From Methylomonas sp. UP202 (GTDB lineage: Bacteria; Pseudomonadota; Gammaproteobacteria; Methylococcales; Methylomonadaceae): a stretch of 64,000 nucleotides of DNA. Made by a program: the position numbers and the translations under genes. The notes beneath the pieces are model-generated. The model saw only the letters and a list, made by a program, of their open reading frames with translations. It ran no database searches and was not told the DNA's origin. Positions 54,059 through 63,399 of this stretch are shown here, piece by piece; within the stretch, counting starts at the first letter, position 1; every line of letters begins with the position of its first letter. Where the stretch lies: contig NZ_CP123897.1 of the NCBI RefSeq assembly GCF_029910655.1, positions 1,612,001 through 1,676,000 of the forward strand, in the 5' to 3' direction.

Positions 54059-55159
54059 GTGAGTGTTCCTTTACGTCAGCAATGGGCTGTAGGTAGTTAT
54101 CTGGTTAAGCAAAAACTCAAGGGTGTGAAAAAATACCCGTTGGTGTTGATGCTGGAGCCGTTGTTTAGATGCAACTTGGCTTGCGCCGGCTGCGGTAAAA
54201 TCGATTACCCGGACGATATTCTCGATAAGCGCTTGTCGGTGCAAGAGTGTCTGGATGCCGTGGACGAGTGTGGCGCGCCGATGGTCTCGATTCCGGGCGG
54301 CGAGCCTTTAATACATAAGGAAATGCCGCAAATCGTCGAAGGTATCGTCGCTAGAAAGAAATTCGTCTATCTTTGCACCAATGCGTTGTTGTTGCGCAAG
54401 CGCATCAACGATTACAAGCCTTCGCCGTATCTGACTTTTTCGGTACACCTGGATGGTTTGAAGCATCGCCACGATGCCTCCGTTTGTCAGGACGGCGTGT
54501 TCGACATTGCGATCGAAGCCATCAAGCTGGCCTTGGGCAAGGGCTTCCGAGTCACGATCAACTGTACGTTGTTCCAAGGCGAAACCCCTGAAGAAGTAGC
54601 CGAGTTCCTGGATTATGCGATGGACCTGGGCGTCGAAGGCGTGACGATCGCGCCGGGTTTCAGTTACGAGCGGGCGCCGCGTCAGGATGTGTTCATCCGA
54701 GGCGTGGATACCAAGAACCTGTTCCGGGGTATCTTCAAACTGGGCAAAAAACGCAAATGGAAGCTTAACCACTCGGCGCTCTATTTGGATTATCTGGCCG
54801 GCAATCAAAGTTACGATTGTACGCCGTGGGGTAACCCGACCCGGAATGTGTTTGGTTGGCAGAAGCCTTGCTATTTGCTGGCTGACGAAGGCAACGCCAC
54901 GTCTTTTAAAGAGCTGCTGGAAGATACGCCCTGGGATAAATACGGCACCGTGAAAAATCCCAAATGCGCGAATTGCATGGCTCATTGCGGTTACGAGGCG
55001 ACAGCGGTCGAAGATATGTTGGCGAATCCGTTGAAAGGACTTTGGGTGTCGTTACGCGGGCCGAAAACCTCCGGAGATATGGTTGCCGAGACGCAGCCTA
55101 ACTATACCGGCGGTCGTAAAACCTCGATTTCGGAAATTCCGGTGAAAATCGAGTCTTAA
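54059..55159 (+). CDS. hpnH: radical SAM adenosylhopane synthase
   Basis: 366 residues from GTG 54059, chosen because TTTGGAG lies eight bases upstream and because HpnH proteins begin SVPLRQQW-like. The [4Fe-4S] cluster cysteines are C38, C42, C45 in FRCNLACAGCGK; SIPGGEPL is the SAM-binding GGE. HpnH adds an adenosyl radical to diploptene, the first side-chain step. A C-terminal cysteine set (KCANCMAHCGYEA) is typical. It heads hpnH-hpnM-mlaA. Confidence 0.96.
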   Translation: MSVPLRQQWAVGSYLVKQKLKGVKKYPLVLMLEPLFRCNLACAGCGKIDYPDDILDKRLSVQECLDAVDECGAPMVSIPGGEPLIHKEMPQIVEGIVARKKFVYLCTNALLLRKRINDYKPSPYLTFSVHLDGLKHRHDASVCQDGVFDIAIEAIKLALGKGFRVTINCTLFQGETPEEVAEFLDYAMDLGVEGVTIAPGFSYERAPRQDVFIRGVDTKNLFRGIFKLGKKRKWKLNHSALYLDYLAGNQSYDCTPWGNPTRNVFGWQKPCYLLADEGNATSFKELLEDTPWDKYGTVKNPKCANCMAHCGYEATAVEDMLANPLKGLWVSLRGPKTSGDMVAETQPNYTGGRKTSISEIPVKIES

Positions 55160-55223
55160 TGTAAATCACCGAGAGCGTAACTTGAATTGGCGCTGTAAAC
55201 CGAACAGTTTGGATGGCAAGGCA

Positions 55224-55832
55224 ATGATGTTGAGAAAGATCTTATTGGGTATTGGTTTTCTGGCGCTATTATGCGTTTCTTCGGCGGGCATTGCCGGCGA
55301 AATGACGGCACGGCAGGTCGTCGAGGGCTTTCAGAACGAGCTGTTGGACGTGATGAAGCAAGGTAAAGCGCTTGGTTTTCAGGGGCGATACGAAAAATTG
55401 GATGTTGCCGTCAAGAAAAGCCACGACTTGCCGAAAATTGCTCGTATTGTCGTCGGCAAGCAGTGGGAGGAGTTGGCACCCGAGCAGCAATCCAAGCTGG
55501 AAGAAGTATTCAGCAAATTAAGCGTGTCGGCTTACGCGCATAATTTCAAGGATTATTCCGGGGAATCGTTTAACTTCGTGTCAGAAGAGGAAACCGGTCG
55601 GGGTGGCGTGGTTATTCACACTAATCTGTTGATTCCAGGTGAAAAAGACGTCAAGTTCGATTACATGATGAAGAAAAAAGACGATGGTTGGCAGATTATC
55701 AATATAATAGCCGACGGCGTTAGCGATTTGGCTCTGAAGCGGTCCGACTACACAAGTGTGCTGAGTCGGGAAGGTTTCGATGCCTTGATCGCTAAAATTA
55801 ACGAAAAGATCGATAGTTACGCGAAACAATAA
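55224..55832 (+). CDS. hpnM: hopanoid-associated MlaC-like periplasmic protein
   Basis: 202 residues from ATG 55224 (a second ATG follows at once). A signal peptide (LRKILLGIGFLALLCVSSAG, cut near IAG-E) precedes the MlaC lipid-binding fold: ARQVVEGFQNELLDVMKQG, LPKIARIVVGKQWEELAP, and KVxFDYMM-like VKFDYMMKKKDDGWQIINI. HpnM proteins carry lipids or hopanoids across the periplasm. It lies 64 bp after hpnH and 22 bp before the MlaA gene, its likely outer-membrane partner. Confidence 0.88.
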   Translation: MMLRKILLGIGFLALLCVSSAGIAGEMTARQVVEGFQNELLDVMKQGKALGFQGRYEKLDVAVKKSHDLPKIARIVVGKQWEELAPEQQSKLEEVFSKLSVSAYAHNFKDYSGESFNFVSEEETGRGGVVIHTNLLIPGEKDVKFDYMMKKKDDGWQIINIIADGVSDLALKRSDYTSVLSREGFDALIAKINEKIDSYAKQ

Positions 55833-55854
55833 GTCTGTTTTAGGAATTTCTGTA

Positions 55855-56850
55855 ATGTTTAACCCCAGTTTTCAAGCGAAAAGTCAGGCTCCCCTGCTTT
55901 GGGCGCTGTTGGTTTCAGGCGCCTTGGCCGGTGGCGGATGCGCGACGACGGAGTCGCGTAGCGACCAAGCCGCCGGCAAGAGTAAGGATGTGTCTGGTTC
56001 TTCGAACTCCGTCGATCCGTACGAAGGATTCAACCGTTCGATGTATGGCTTCAACATGGGATTGGACAGGTATTTGCTCAAACCGGTCGCGGACGGTTAC
56101 AAATACGTCACGCCGGATTTCATGGAAACCGGCGTCAGTAACTTTTTCAATAACCTTAAAGGCATCAACGTCGTGTTGAATGATGTTTTGCAAGGTAAGT
56201 TCGAACAAAGCGCGTCGGATACCGGCCGTTTTCTGGCGAATACCACATTCGGCGTCGCGGGTTTGTTCGATGTCGCCAGCGATTTGGGTTTGCAAAATAA
56301 TGTCGAGGACTTTGGTCAAACCTTGGCGGTTTGGGGTGTCGATCAAGGCGCTTATTTGGTACTTCCGGTGCTGGGTCCTACCACGGTTCGCGACGGTGGG
56401 GCAGTCATTATCGATAAAGCCGCCAATCCGGGTACTTATGTGCCGGGCAGCGGCATCGTCGAAGGCATTAACGACCGCGCGAATGCCGAAGGCGCGCTGA
56501 ATTTCATCGATGAAGCGGCGCTCGATCCTTATGTATTCACCCGCGAGTCATTCCTGCAGTATCGGAAAAACCTGATCAACGACGGTAAAGCCGATACCAG
56601 TAGTTACGATTTGGATGTCGACGCGGCGCTTGAAGAGACTTCGGGTTCAGAAGTCGAAAAAAAAAACAGTTCAGGAAAGCCGGCGCCGGCCGATAGCAGC
56701 AAAGTCGACCAACCGGTAGCCGCACCGGTCAAGTCCAGCGCCGTAGCAACGGCAGCGAGCCCGGCCTTCGAAAAAATGCTCAAATCCTTTGAGGAGGCCT
56801 CGGCTAAAATGGATAGGATTAGTAAAAAAAAAACCAGACACAAGCGTTAG
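55855..56850 (+). CDS. mlaA: MlaA (VacJ)-family outer-membrane lipoprotein
   Basis: 331 residues. The lipobox is LAGGGC (about residue 29). The MlaA core (about 48-260) shows DPYEGFNRSMYGFNMGLDRYLL, VSNFFNNLKGINVVLNDVLQGK and TVRDGGAVIIDKAANP. A 70-residue Ser/Pro/Lys-rich tail (about 262-331) ends in SKKKTRHKR, longer than in E. coli MlaA. With HpnM it forms a lipid-transfer pair, presumably serving hopanoid or phospholipid placement. A strong terminator follows. Confidence 0.9.
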   Translation: MFNPSFQAKSQAPLLWALLVSGALAGGGCATTESRSDQAAGKSKDVSGSSNSVDPYEGFNRSMYGFNMGLDRYLLKPVADGYKYVTPDFMETGVSNFFNNLKGINVVLNDVLQGKFEQSASDTGRFLANTTFGVAGLFDVASDLGLQNNVEDFGQTLAVWGVDQGAYLVLPVLGPTTVRDGGAVIIDKAANPGTYVPGSGIVEGINDRANAEGALNFIDEAALDPYVFTRESFLQYRKNLINDGKADTSSYDLDVDAALEETSGSEVEKKNSSGKPAPADSSKVDQPVAAPVKSSAVATAASPAFEKMLKSFEEASAKMDRISKKKTRHKR

Positions 56851-56879
56851 TCTGAGCTGATTAGGTGTTTGCTAATAAC

Positions 56880-56908
56880 AAAAAAGGCCGGTTTTACCGG
56901 CCTTTTTT
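56880..56908. terminator. bidirectional rho-independent terminator between mlaA and apt
   Basis: AAAAAAGGCCGG, a TTTTA loop and CCGGCCTTTTTT form a strong stem with A and T runs on either side, so it can stop both the plus-strand hpnH-hpnM-mlaA and the minus-strand xseB-ispA-dxs-apt transcripts. Confidence 0.92.
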
Positions 56909-56925
56909 GTTGGAAAGCACTCGAA

Positions 56926-57441
56926 TTAATAGTGCAGCAAGGAATGAATTTCGTACCCTTGCAAATTCCCTCTCCCGTTCAGAAAATCCAATTCGACGAC
57001 GAAAGCGCATGCCACCACGCTGGCGCCGAGTTTTTCGATCAATTCGCAACTGGCCTTCGCCGTACCGCCGGTTGCCAACAAGTCGTCTATCAGCAGCACT
57101 TTATCTTTGCTATCGACGGCATCGATATGTACCTCAAGTTCCGCGGAGCCATATTCCAGATCGTAAGACACGCTTTGTACGTCGTAGGGCAACTTGCCGG
57201 GCTTTCGTAGCGGGACGAACGGAATACCCAGTTCCCAGGCAACTAGAGAGCCGAAAATGAAGCCGCGGGCTTCCATGCCGGCTACCGCAGTAATGTCGCG
57301 GCCGAGAAACGGATGTAACAGTTGATGTACAGCCAGCCGTAGCGTGGCCGGGTCCTTGACCAGTGGCGTGATGTCCTTGAAGACGATACCGGGTTTTGGG
57401 AAATCGGGAATGTCGCGAATTTTGTTTCTGAGTCTGTCCAT
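56926..57441 (-). CDS. apt: adenine phosphoribosyltransferase
   Basis: 171 residues from ATG 57441 with AGAGGC upstream. PRPP-binding loop VLLIDDLLATGGTAKA and the N-terminal IRDIPDFPKPGIVFKDITPL are diagnostic. It salvages adenine to AMP. In this organism it may also recycle the adenine released by HpnG; that link is inference. It begins 14 bp after the dxs copy 2 stop and is the last gene of xseB-ispA-dxs-apt. The frame is open upstream into dxs, but the family start is here. Confidence 0.96.
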   Translation of the reverse strand: MDRLRNKIRDIPDFPKPGIVFKDITPLVKDPATLRLAVHQLLHPFLGRDITAVAGMEARGFIFGSLVAWELGIPFVPLRKPGKLPYDVQSVSYDLEYGSAELEVHIDAVDSKDKVLLIDDLLATGGTAKASCELIEKLGASVVACAFVVELDFLNGRGNLQGYEIHSLLHY

Positions 57442-57444
57442 TGT

Positions 57445-59286
57445 TGCCTCTTGTCTCAAGCGCAAAACGCCTCGATGCTGGCCAACAGGCCCTTGGCGTC
57501 GAGTCCGCACAAGCCGAGCAGTTGTTCTCTGGAGCCCTGCTCGACGAAGCGGTCGGGCAGGCCGAGGGTCAGGACCGGCATCAGTATTCGTTGCGCTTGC
57601 AGGAATTCCAGTACCGCACTACCGGCCCCGCCGGCAATGACGTTTTCCTCGACCGTGACGAACACGTCGTGGGTTTTGGCGAGTTCCAGAATCAAGCTTT
57701 CATCAAGGGGCTTGACGAAGCGCATGTTGGCCACCGTGGCCCCCAGTTGCTTGCCGGCTTCGACGGCCGGGGCGACCATCGCCCCCCAGGCCAGGATGGC
57801 AATCCGGCCGCCCTGGTGGCGAATCTCGCCCTGGCCGATCTCAAGGTCGGTCAGGCGCGGATCGATCGCCGCGCCGGGCCCCTTGCCGCGCGGATAGCGC
57901 ACCGAGGCTGGGCCGTGGTAATGGAAGCCGGTGGTCAGCATCTGCCGGCACTCGTTCTCGTCGGCCGGGGCCATCACCAACATATTCGGAATGCAGCGCA
58001 GATAGCTGTAGTCGAAGGCGCCGGCATGGGTCGGGCCGTCCGGGCCGACCAGGCCGGCGCGGTCCAACGCAAACAACACATCCAGATTCTGCAAGGCCAC
58101 GTCGTGGATCAACTGGTCGTAGCCGCGCTGCAAAAACGTAGAATAAATTGCCACCACTGGCTTGGCGCCTTGGCAGGCCTGGCCGGCGGCCAGGGTCACC
58201 GCGTGCTGCTCGGCGATGGCCACGTCGAAATAGCGTTGCGGGTATTGCTGGGAAAACTCGACCAACCCCGAGCCTTCGCGCATGGCCGGGGTAATCCCCA
58301 GCAGCCGCTCGTCCTCGGCCGCCATATCGCACAACCAACGGCTGAACACCTCGGTATAGGTTGGATGCGGCGACGGCGCCGCCTTGGGCAGAAAATCCTG
58401 GGTCGGATCGAAGGCCGGCACGCCGTGGTAAGCCAAGGGGTCCTTCTCGGCCGGCGCATAGCCCTTGCCCTTCTTGGTGACCACGTGCAAAAACACCGGT
58501 CCGCGCAAATCCTTGAGCTTGTCCAGGGTCGACACCAGGATCTCCAGATCGTGGCCGTCGATCGGTCCGAAGTAATTAAAGCCCAACTCCTCGAACAAGG
58601 TGCCCGGCACGATCATGCCCTTGACGTGTTCTTCCGCCTTGCGCGCCAACTCCCAAACGCTGGGCATGCTGGACAAGGCCTTCTTGCTTTCCTGACGGAC
58701 CGAGGAATACAGCTTGCTGGACAAAATCTTGGTCAGATAATTGTTCATCGCCCCGACCGGCGGCGAAATCGACATCTCGTTGTCGTTCAGAATCACCAAC
58801 AGATTGGCATTGACGTCGCCGGCATGATTCATCGCCTCGAAGGCCATGCCGCCGGTGATCGAACCGTCGCCGATGATGGCCACCATCTTCTTATCCTCGC
58901 CGCGTAGCTGCGAAGCGATGGCCATGCCCAAGGCCGCGCTGATCGAAGTCGAGGAATGGCCGACGCCGAAGGCATCGTATTCGCTCTCGGCCCGGCACGG
59001 AAAGGCCGACACCCCGCCCAGGGTGCGGATCGTGGTCATTCTGTCCTTGCGGCCGGTCAGAATCTTGTGCGGATAGGCCTGATGGCCGACATCCCAAACC
59101 AATTGATCGACCGGGGTATTGAATACGTAATGCAGCGCCACGGTCAATTCCACGGTGCCCAGGCCGGCCGCGAAATGGCCGCCGGAAATACTGACGGTAT
59201 GGGTCAGAAATCGGCGCACCTCGTCGGCCAAGGCCTGGAGCTGCTCGGGCGCCAGCGCGCGGATGTCGGTCGGGCTGGCGATGGTG
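57445..59286 (-). repeat. dxs duplication block, copy 2 (probable ancestral place)
   Basis: Matches 44538-46379 without indels. Its 3' edge includes the TGCCTCTTGTC segment that serves as the apt ribosome-site region. The canonical xseB-ispA-dxs neighbourhood is here, so this is taken as the original location. Confidence 0.9.
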
Positions 59287-59318
59287 TTCAGTAACGGGAA
59301 TGTTCCGGAAAGCGTCAT
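57456..59318 (-). CDS. dxs: 1-deoxy-D-xylulose-5-phosphate synthase, copy 2 (ispA operon)
   Basis: 620 residues, same motifs as copy 1. The N-terminus differs ([16 protein letters not shown] against [16 protein letters not shown]), and in the body the only protein difference I find is Leu for Ile in [11 protein letters not shown]. It follows ispA by 51 bp in the widespread order xseB-ispA-dxs, so this copy is probably the housekeeping one, serving quinones, carotenoids and undecaprenyl phosphate. Near identity of the two copies shows recent duplication or continuing gene conversion. Confidence 0.97.
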   Translation of the reverse strand: MTLSGTFPLLNTIASPTDIRALAPEQLQALADEVRRFLTHTVSISGGHFAAGLGTVELTVALHYVFNTPVDQLVWDVGHQAYPHKILTGRKDRMTTIRTLGGVSAFPCRAESEYDAFGVGHSSTSISAALGMAIASQLRGEDKKMVAIIGDGSITGGMAFEAMNHAGDVNANLLVILNDNEMSISPPVGAMNNYLTKILSSKLYSSVRQESKKALSSMPSVWELARKAEEHVKGMIVPGTLFEELGFNYFGPIDGHDLEILVSTLDKLKDLRGPVFLHVVTKKGKGYAPAEKDPLAYHGVPAFDPTQDFLPKAAPSPHPTYTEVFSRWLCDMAAEDERLLGITPAMREGSGLVEFSQQYPQRYFDVAIAEQHAVTLAAGQACQGAKPVVAIYSTFLQRGYDQLIHDVALQNLDVLFALDRAGLVGPDGPTHAGAFDYSYLRCIPNMLVMAPADENECRQMLTTGFHYHGPASVRYPRGKGPGAAIDPRLTDLEIGQGEIRHQGGRIAILAWGAMVAPAVEAGKQLGATVANMRFVKPLDESLILELAKTHDVFVTVEENVIAGGAGSAVLEFLQAQRILMPVLTLGLPDRFVEQGSREQLLGLCGLDAKGLLASIEAFCA

Positions 59319-59369
59319 GTCGTGATTGGGTTTCTTCGGATTACCGATGGCGGTCGTGTTGCGGTTCGA

Positions 59370-60263
59370 TTAATGGGTGCGCTCGATAATGTATAAAGAC
59401 AGCTCGCGCAGCAGATCGGCTTCGTCACCGAAACCGGCCAAACTTTCGACGGCTTGCTCGTGCAGCTCTTGGGCTTTTTGTTTGGCGCCGGCCATGCCCA
59501 GCAACGCGGGGTAGGTCGGTTTATCATTGTTCACATCCTTACCTTGGGTTTTGCCCAAGGTGGCGGTGTCGGCCTCGATGTCGAGTATGTCGTCCTTGAC
59601 CTGAAACGACAGACCGATGCATTTAGCGTAATGATCCAGTTTCTTGGCGGCATCGGTCGCTAAATCCGGTTTGGAGAGCGCGGCCAGATTGACGCTCGCG
59701 CGAATCAGCGCCCCGGTTTTATGGATGTGCATGTTCTCCAGCTCGGGTAACGTCAGTTTACGGCCTACCGATCCCAAATCAATGGCTTGGCCGCCCACCA
59801 TGCCTTGCGAACCGCTGGCGCGAGTCAACGCCGCGATCATCTTGACTCGGGCTTCCGCGCCGACCTTGATGGCGGCGTCGTTGGCCAACACGTCGAAGGC
59901 CAGCGCCTGCAAGGCGTCGCCGGCCAAAATCGCGGTGGCTTCGTCGAAGGCTTTATGGCAGGTCGGTTTGCCGCGGCGCAGGTCGTCGTCGTCCATGGCC
60001 GGCAGGTCGTCGTGAATTAGCGAATAAACGTGGATGAATTCGACCGCGCAAGCTTGGGCGTCCAAAGCGTCCTCGGCAATGCCCAATGCTTGACCGGTCG
60101 CGTAGGTTAATAGCGGACGGGTCCGTTTACCGCCATCCAATACGGAATAACGCATGGCTTGATGCAAAGTTTGCGGCAGAATATTTTCGCCCGGTAGTCG
60201 AACGTCCAGAGCGCGTTCCACGCGATTTTGACAGGCGGTCAGGTAGTCTTTCAGTTTACTCAT
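59370..60263 (-). CDS. ispA: farnesyl diphosphate synthase (polyprenyl synthetase)
   Basis: 297 residues. First aspartate-rich motif DDLPAMDDDDLRRG (85-98), second DDILD in QVKDDILDIEAD, plus GGKRTRP for isopentenyl diphosphate binding. It makes farnesyl diphosphate, the substrate of squalene synthase upstream in the hopanoid route. It overlaps xseB by 8 bp, showing co-translation. Confidence 0.96.
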   Translation of the reverse strand: MSKLKDYLTACQNRVERALDVRLPGENILPQTLHQAMRYSVLDGGKRTRPLLTYATGQALGIAEDALDAQACAVEFIHVYSLIHDDLPAMDDDDLRRGKPTCHKAFDEATAILAGDALQALAFDVLANDAAIKVGAEARVKMIAALTRASGSQGMVGGQAIDLGSVGRKLTLPELENMHIHKTGALIRASVNLAALSKPDLATDAAKKLDHYAKCIGLSFQVKDDILDIEADTATLGKTQGKDVNNDKPTYPALLGMAGAKQKAQELHEQAVESLAGFGDEADLLRELSLYIIERTH

Positions 60264-60489
60264 CGGTGAATGGCTCCAGGGTTTGTTGGCCGTTTTTTTC
60301 TAATAGGATGTGCACTTTTTGCTCGGCGTCCTGTAAGGCTTGCTGGCAGGTGCGGGTGAGCTTGATGCCGCGCTCGAACGACTTTAACGATTCTTCCAAA
60401 GAGATGTCGCCGCGCTCCATTTGCTCGACCAATTTCTCCAGTTCTTCCATCGCTTCCTCAAATTGGGATGCGCTTTTGCGTCTCGACAT
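60256..60489 (-). CDS. xseB: exodeoxyribonuclease VII small subunit
   Basis: 77 residues, the normal size. The helical signature FEEAMEELEKLVEQMERGDISLEESLKSFERGI-type core is present (quoted in part: EELEKLVEQMERGDISLEE). It forms a complex with XseA, which is not in the window. First gene of the xseB-ispA-dxs-apt transcript and divergent from parE with 72 bp between. Confidence 0.94.
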   Translation of the reverse strand: MSRRKSASQFEEAMEELEKLVEQMERGDISLEESLKSFERGIKLTRTCQQALQDAEQKVHILLEKNGQQTLEPFTDE

Positions 60490-60561
60490 ATAATGCGCTG
60501 ATGTGCTCGAAAAAATGACCGAGCATTATAGTATGAATTAACCGCCATTTGATGAGTAACG

Positions 60562-62451
60562 ATGACCCAAGAATATAACGCCGCCGCGATTGAGGTGCTG
60601 AGCGGCTTGGACCCGGTGCGCAAGCGCCCCGGCATGTACACCGATACCACCCGGCCCAACCATCTGGTGCAGGAGGTGGTCGATAACAGCGTCGACGAGG
60701 CTCTAGCCGGACACGCCGACAGTATCGAAGTATCCCTATACAAAGACGGTTCGGTTAAGGTGATCGACAACGGTCGCGGCATGCCGGTCGATATTCACCC
60801 AGAGCAAGGCATGCCGGGCGTGGAGGTGATCCTGACTCAGTTACATGCCGGCGGTAAGTTTTCCAATAAGAATTACCAGTTCTCCGGCGGCTTGCACGGG
60901 GTAGGCGTTTCGGTGGTCAACGCGCTGTCCGAGAAATTGTTGGTCGAGATCAAGCGCGGCGGCGGTATCTATCAAATGGAATTCGCCGGCGGCGACAAGG
61001 TCGGCGAACTGCAGCAGACCGGTACGGTCGGCAAGAACAATACCGGCACCAGCGTACACTTTTGGCCGGACGGCAAATATTTCGATTCCAACCGAGTCTC
61101 GGTCAGCAAGTTAAAGCACGTATTGCGGGCGAAGGCGGTGCTGTGTCCGGGGCTGAAAATCGTGTTGGTGTCCGAGCTCAGCGATGAACGCATCGAATGG
61201 TGTTACCAGAACGGTTTGCAAGAGTATTTGTTGGACAGGGTCGGCGACGCCGAGATCTTTCCCCAACCGCCGTTCATGGCTAAGATGGCCGCCAGCACCG
61301 AAGCGGTGGAATGGGGTATCGTCTGGACGCCCGACAGCCTGCCGGAAGCCGTTGCCGAGAGTTATGTCAATCTGGTGCCGACCGCGCAAGGCGGTACCCA
61401 CGTCAACGGATTACGCGCCGGTCTGACCGAGGCGATCCGTGAGTTTCTGGATTTTCGTAATTTGTTGCCGCGCGGCGTCAAAGTCGCTCCTGAAGACGTC
61501 TGGGAAAATTGTCATTTTGTGTTGTCGGTAAAACTCGAAGACCCGCAGTTTTCCGGCCAGACCAAGGAACGCTTGAGCTCGCGCGAGTGCGTGACTTTCG
61601 TTTCCGGCGTCGCCAAGGATACTTTCAGCTTGTGGCTAAACCAGCATCCGCAGGAAGGCGAGAAAATCGCCGAGATCATTCTCGCCAGCGCCCAGAAGCG
61701 CTTGCGAGCCGGCAAGAAGATCGTCCGCAAGAAAATCACCAGCGGTCCGGCCTTGCCCGGCAAATTGGCCGATTGTTCGGGGCAGGATCTCAGTCGAACC
61801 GAACTGTTTCTGGTCGAGGGCGATTCGGCCGGCGGCTCGGCCAAACAAGCTCGCGACCGCGAGTTTCAGGCCATCATGCCGCTGCGCGGCAAGATTCTAA
61901 ATACTTGGGAGGTCGATTCCGGCGAAGTGATGGCTTCTCAAGAAGTCCACGATATTGCCGTCGCCTTGGGCATAGAGCCGGACAGTAACGATTTGCAAAA
62001 CCTGCGCTACGGCAAGGTCTGTATATTGGCGGACGCCGATTCCGACGGCAACCACATCGCGACCTTGATCTGCGCGCTGTTTTATCAGCATTTTAGGGCC
62101 TTGGTCGATGCCGGTCACGTATTCGTGGCGATGCCGCCGCTTTACCGGATCGACGTTGGTAAAAAGGTGTTTTATGCATTGGACGAATCCGAACGCCAGG
62201 GGGTATTGGCGCGCATCGAAGCCGAAAAATTGACCGGCAAGGTCAATATTCAGCGCTTCAAGGGCTTGGGCGAAATGAACCCGTCCCAATTGCGGGAAAC
62301 CACGATGAATCCGGACACTCGCCGACTAGTACAGTTGACCGTCGCGGAAAACGACAATACCCGCGAGCAGATGGATTTGCTGTTAGCCAAAAAACGTGCC
62401 AGCGACCGTAAGAGTTGGCTGGAAGACAAAGGCAATTTGGCTGACGTATAA
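60562..62451 (+). CDS. parE: DNA topoisomerase IV subunit B
   Basis: 629 residues, ParE length. The GHKL ATPase has EVVDNSVDEALAG (38-50) and the GGLHGVGVSVVNALS loop; the TOPRIM domain has LFLVEGDSAGGSAKQARDR (about 412-430) and ILADADSDGNHIATL (about 490). It lacks the large insert of gamma-proteobacterial GyrB, which supports ParE. With ParC it unlinks daughter chromosomes. ATG 60562 follows GATGAG; cvfB follows 23 bp later. Confidence 0.96.
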   Translation: MTQEYNAAAIEVLSGLDPVRKRPGMYTDTTRPNHLVQEVVDNSVDEALAGHADSIEVSLYKDGSVKVIDNGRGMPVDIHPEQGMPGVEVILTQLHAGGKFSNKNYQFSGGLHGVGVSVVNALSEKLLVEIKRGGGIYQMEFAGGDKVGELQQTGTVGKNNTGTSVHFWPDGKYFDSNRVSVSKLKHVLRAKAVLCPGLKIVLVSELSDERIEWCYQNGLQEYLLDRVGDAEIFPQPPFMAKMAASTEAVEWGIVWTPDSLPEAVAESYVNLVPTAQGGTHVNGLRAGLTEAIREFLDFRNLLPRGVKVAPEDVWENCHFVLSVKLEDPQFSGQTKERLSSRECVTFVSGVAKDTFSLWLNQHPQEGEKIAEIILASAQKRLRAGKKIVRKKITSGPALPGKLADCSGQDLSRTELFLVEGDSAGGSAKQARDREFQAIMPLRGKILNTWEVDSGEVMASQEVHDIAVALGIEPDSNDLQNLRYGKVCILADADSDGNHIATLICALFYQHFRALVDAGHVFVAMPPLYRIDVGKKVFYALDESERQGVLARIEAEKLTGKVNIQRFKGLGEMNPSQLRETTMNPDTRRLVQLTVAENDNTREQMDLLLAKKRASDRKSWLEDKGNLADV

Positions 62452-62474
62452 CCGTGCCCAACAGGACTGAAATC

Positions 62475-63305
62475 ATGATAGAACTCGGCAAACTCAATAC
62501 TTTAAGCATCTTCAGCCATCGCGATGATCAATGCTATCTCGATGGCGGCGAATGGGGCGAAATCGCGTTGGCCGACTCCGGCGGGGCGGCCGGTAAGCCG
62601 GTCGGCGATCGCCTAACGGTTTTCGTCTATATAGACGGCAAGAATCAAGTCGTTGCCACCTCGCAAACGCCTAAAGCGCAAGCCGGCGAAGTCGCTTGGC
62701 TGAAAGTGGTATCGCTGAGTCACGCCGGCGCGTTTTTGGATTGGGGTTTGCCCAAGGATTTGCTGTTACCGTTCAGCGAGCAAAAAGGCAAGGTCGTCGA
62801 AGGGCGTTTCTGCCTGGTGAGGCTGTTTCTGGATGAAGATAATCGGATTGCGGCGTCGATGCGTCTGGACGATTTTATCCAAGATGAGGCGTTTTATTAT
62901 CAGGACGGCCAGGCCGTGGAGTTGATCATCGCCGAGCATACCGAACTGGGTTTTAAGGCCGTTGTCGATCATAAATACTGGGGTGTGTTATATAAAAGCG
63001 AGGTGTTCCAGCCGTTGAAAAAAGGCCAGAAGCTGGCCGGCTTCATCAAAAAGATACGGCCGGATCGACGGTTGGATCTGATTTTAACGCAAGCTAAATA
63101 CGGCGAGAAAGTCGATAGCACCTCGCAAAAAATCTTGGATATCTTGGCGGAGCGCGGCGGTTATATCGCGTTGACCGACAAAAGCGATCCGCAATTGATT
63201 TACGACACCTTTGGCGTCAGTAAGAAGGTGTTCAAGCAGGCCATCGGCGGCTTGTACAAGCAACGCCGAATAGTGCTGGAGTCGGATGGGATCAGACTGG
63301 CCTGA
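62475..63305 (+). CDS. cvfB: CvfB-family S1 RNA-binding protein
   Basis: 276 residues from ATG 62475 with CAGGA upstream; a GTG at 62454 is possible. The protein has tandem S1-like beta barrels (for example WLKVVSLSHAGAFLDWGLPKDLLLPF and LIIAEHTELGFKAVV, then KLAGFIKKIRPDRRLDLIL) and a C-terminal winged helix (ILDILAERGGYIALTDKSDP). CvfB-type proteins bind RNA and modulate expression in other bacteria; the target is unknown here. Downstream of parE on the same strand. Confidence 0.88.
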   Translation: MIELGKLNTLSIFSHRDDQCYLDGGEWGEIALADSGGAAGKPVGDRLTVFVYIDGKNQVVATSQTPKAQAGEVAWLKVVSLSHAGAFLDWGLPKDLLLPFSEQKGKVVEGRFCLVRLFLDEDNRIAASMRLDDFIQDEAFYYQDGQAVELIIAEHTELGFKAVVDHKYWGVLYKSEVFQPLKKGQKLAGFIKKIRPDRRLDLILTQAKYGEKVDSTSQKILDILAERGGYIALTDKSDPQLIYDTFGVSKKVFKQAIGGLYKQRRIVLESDGIRLA

Positions 63306-63399
63306 GGCCTAGCCAACGGGGTGACGCCGGACGGAGTTGCCCGTCCGGCAGCAAACAGAGCTTTGGGACCGACTTAAGCAGCGCTCGCGGTTCTTAGGC

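Noticed and set aside
53785-54096. 103-codon frame upstream of hpnH
   Set aside because: No ribosome site, poor composition and it overlaps the hpnH start region; treated as leader.
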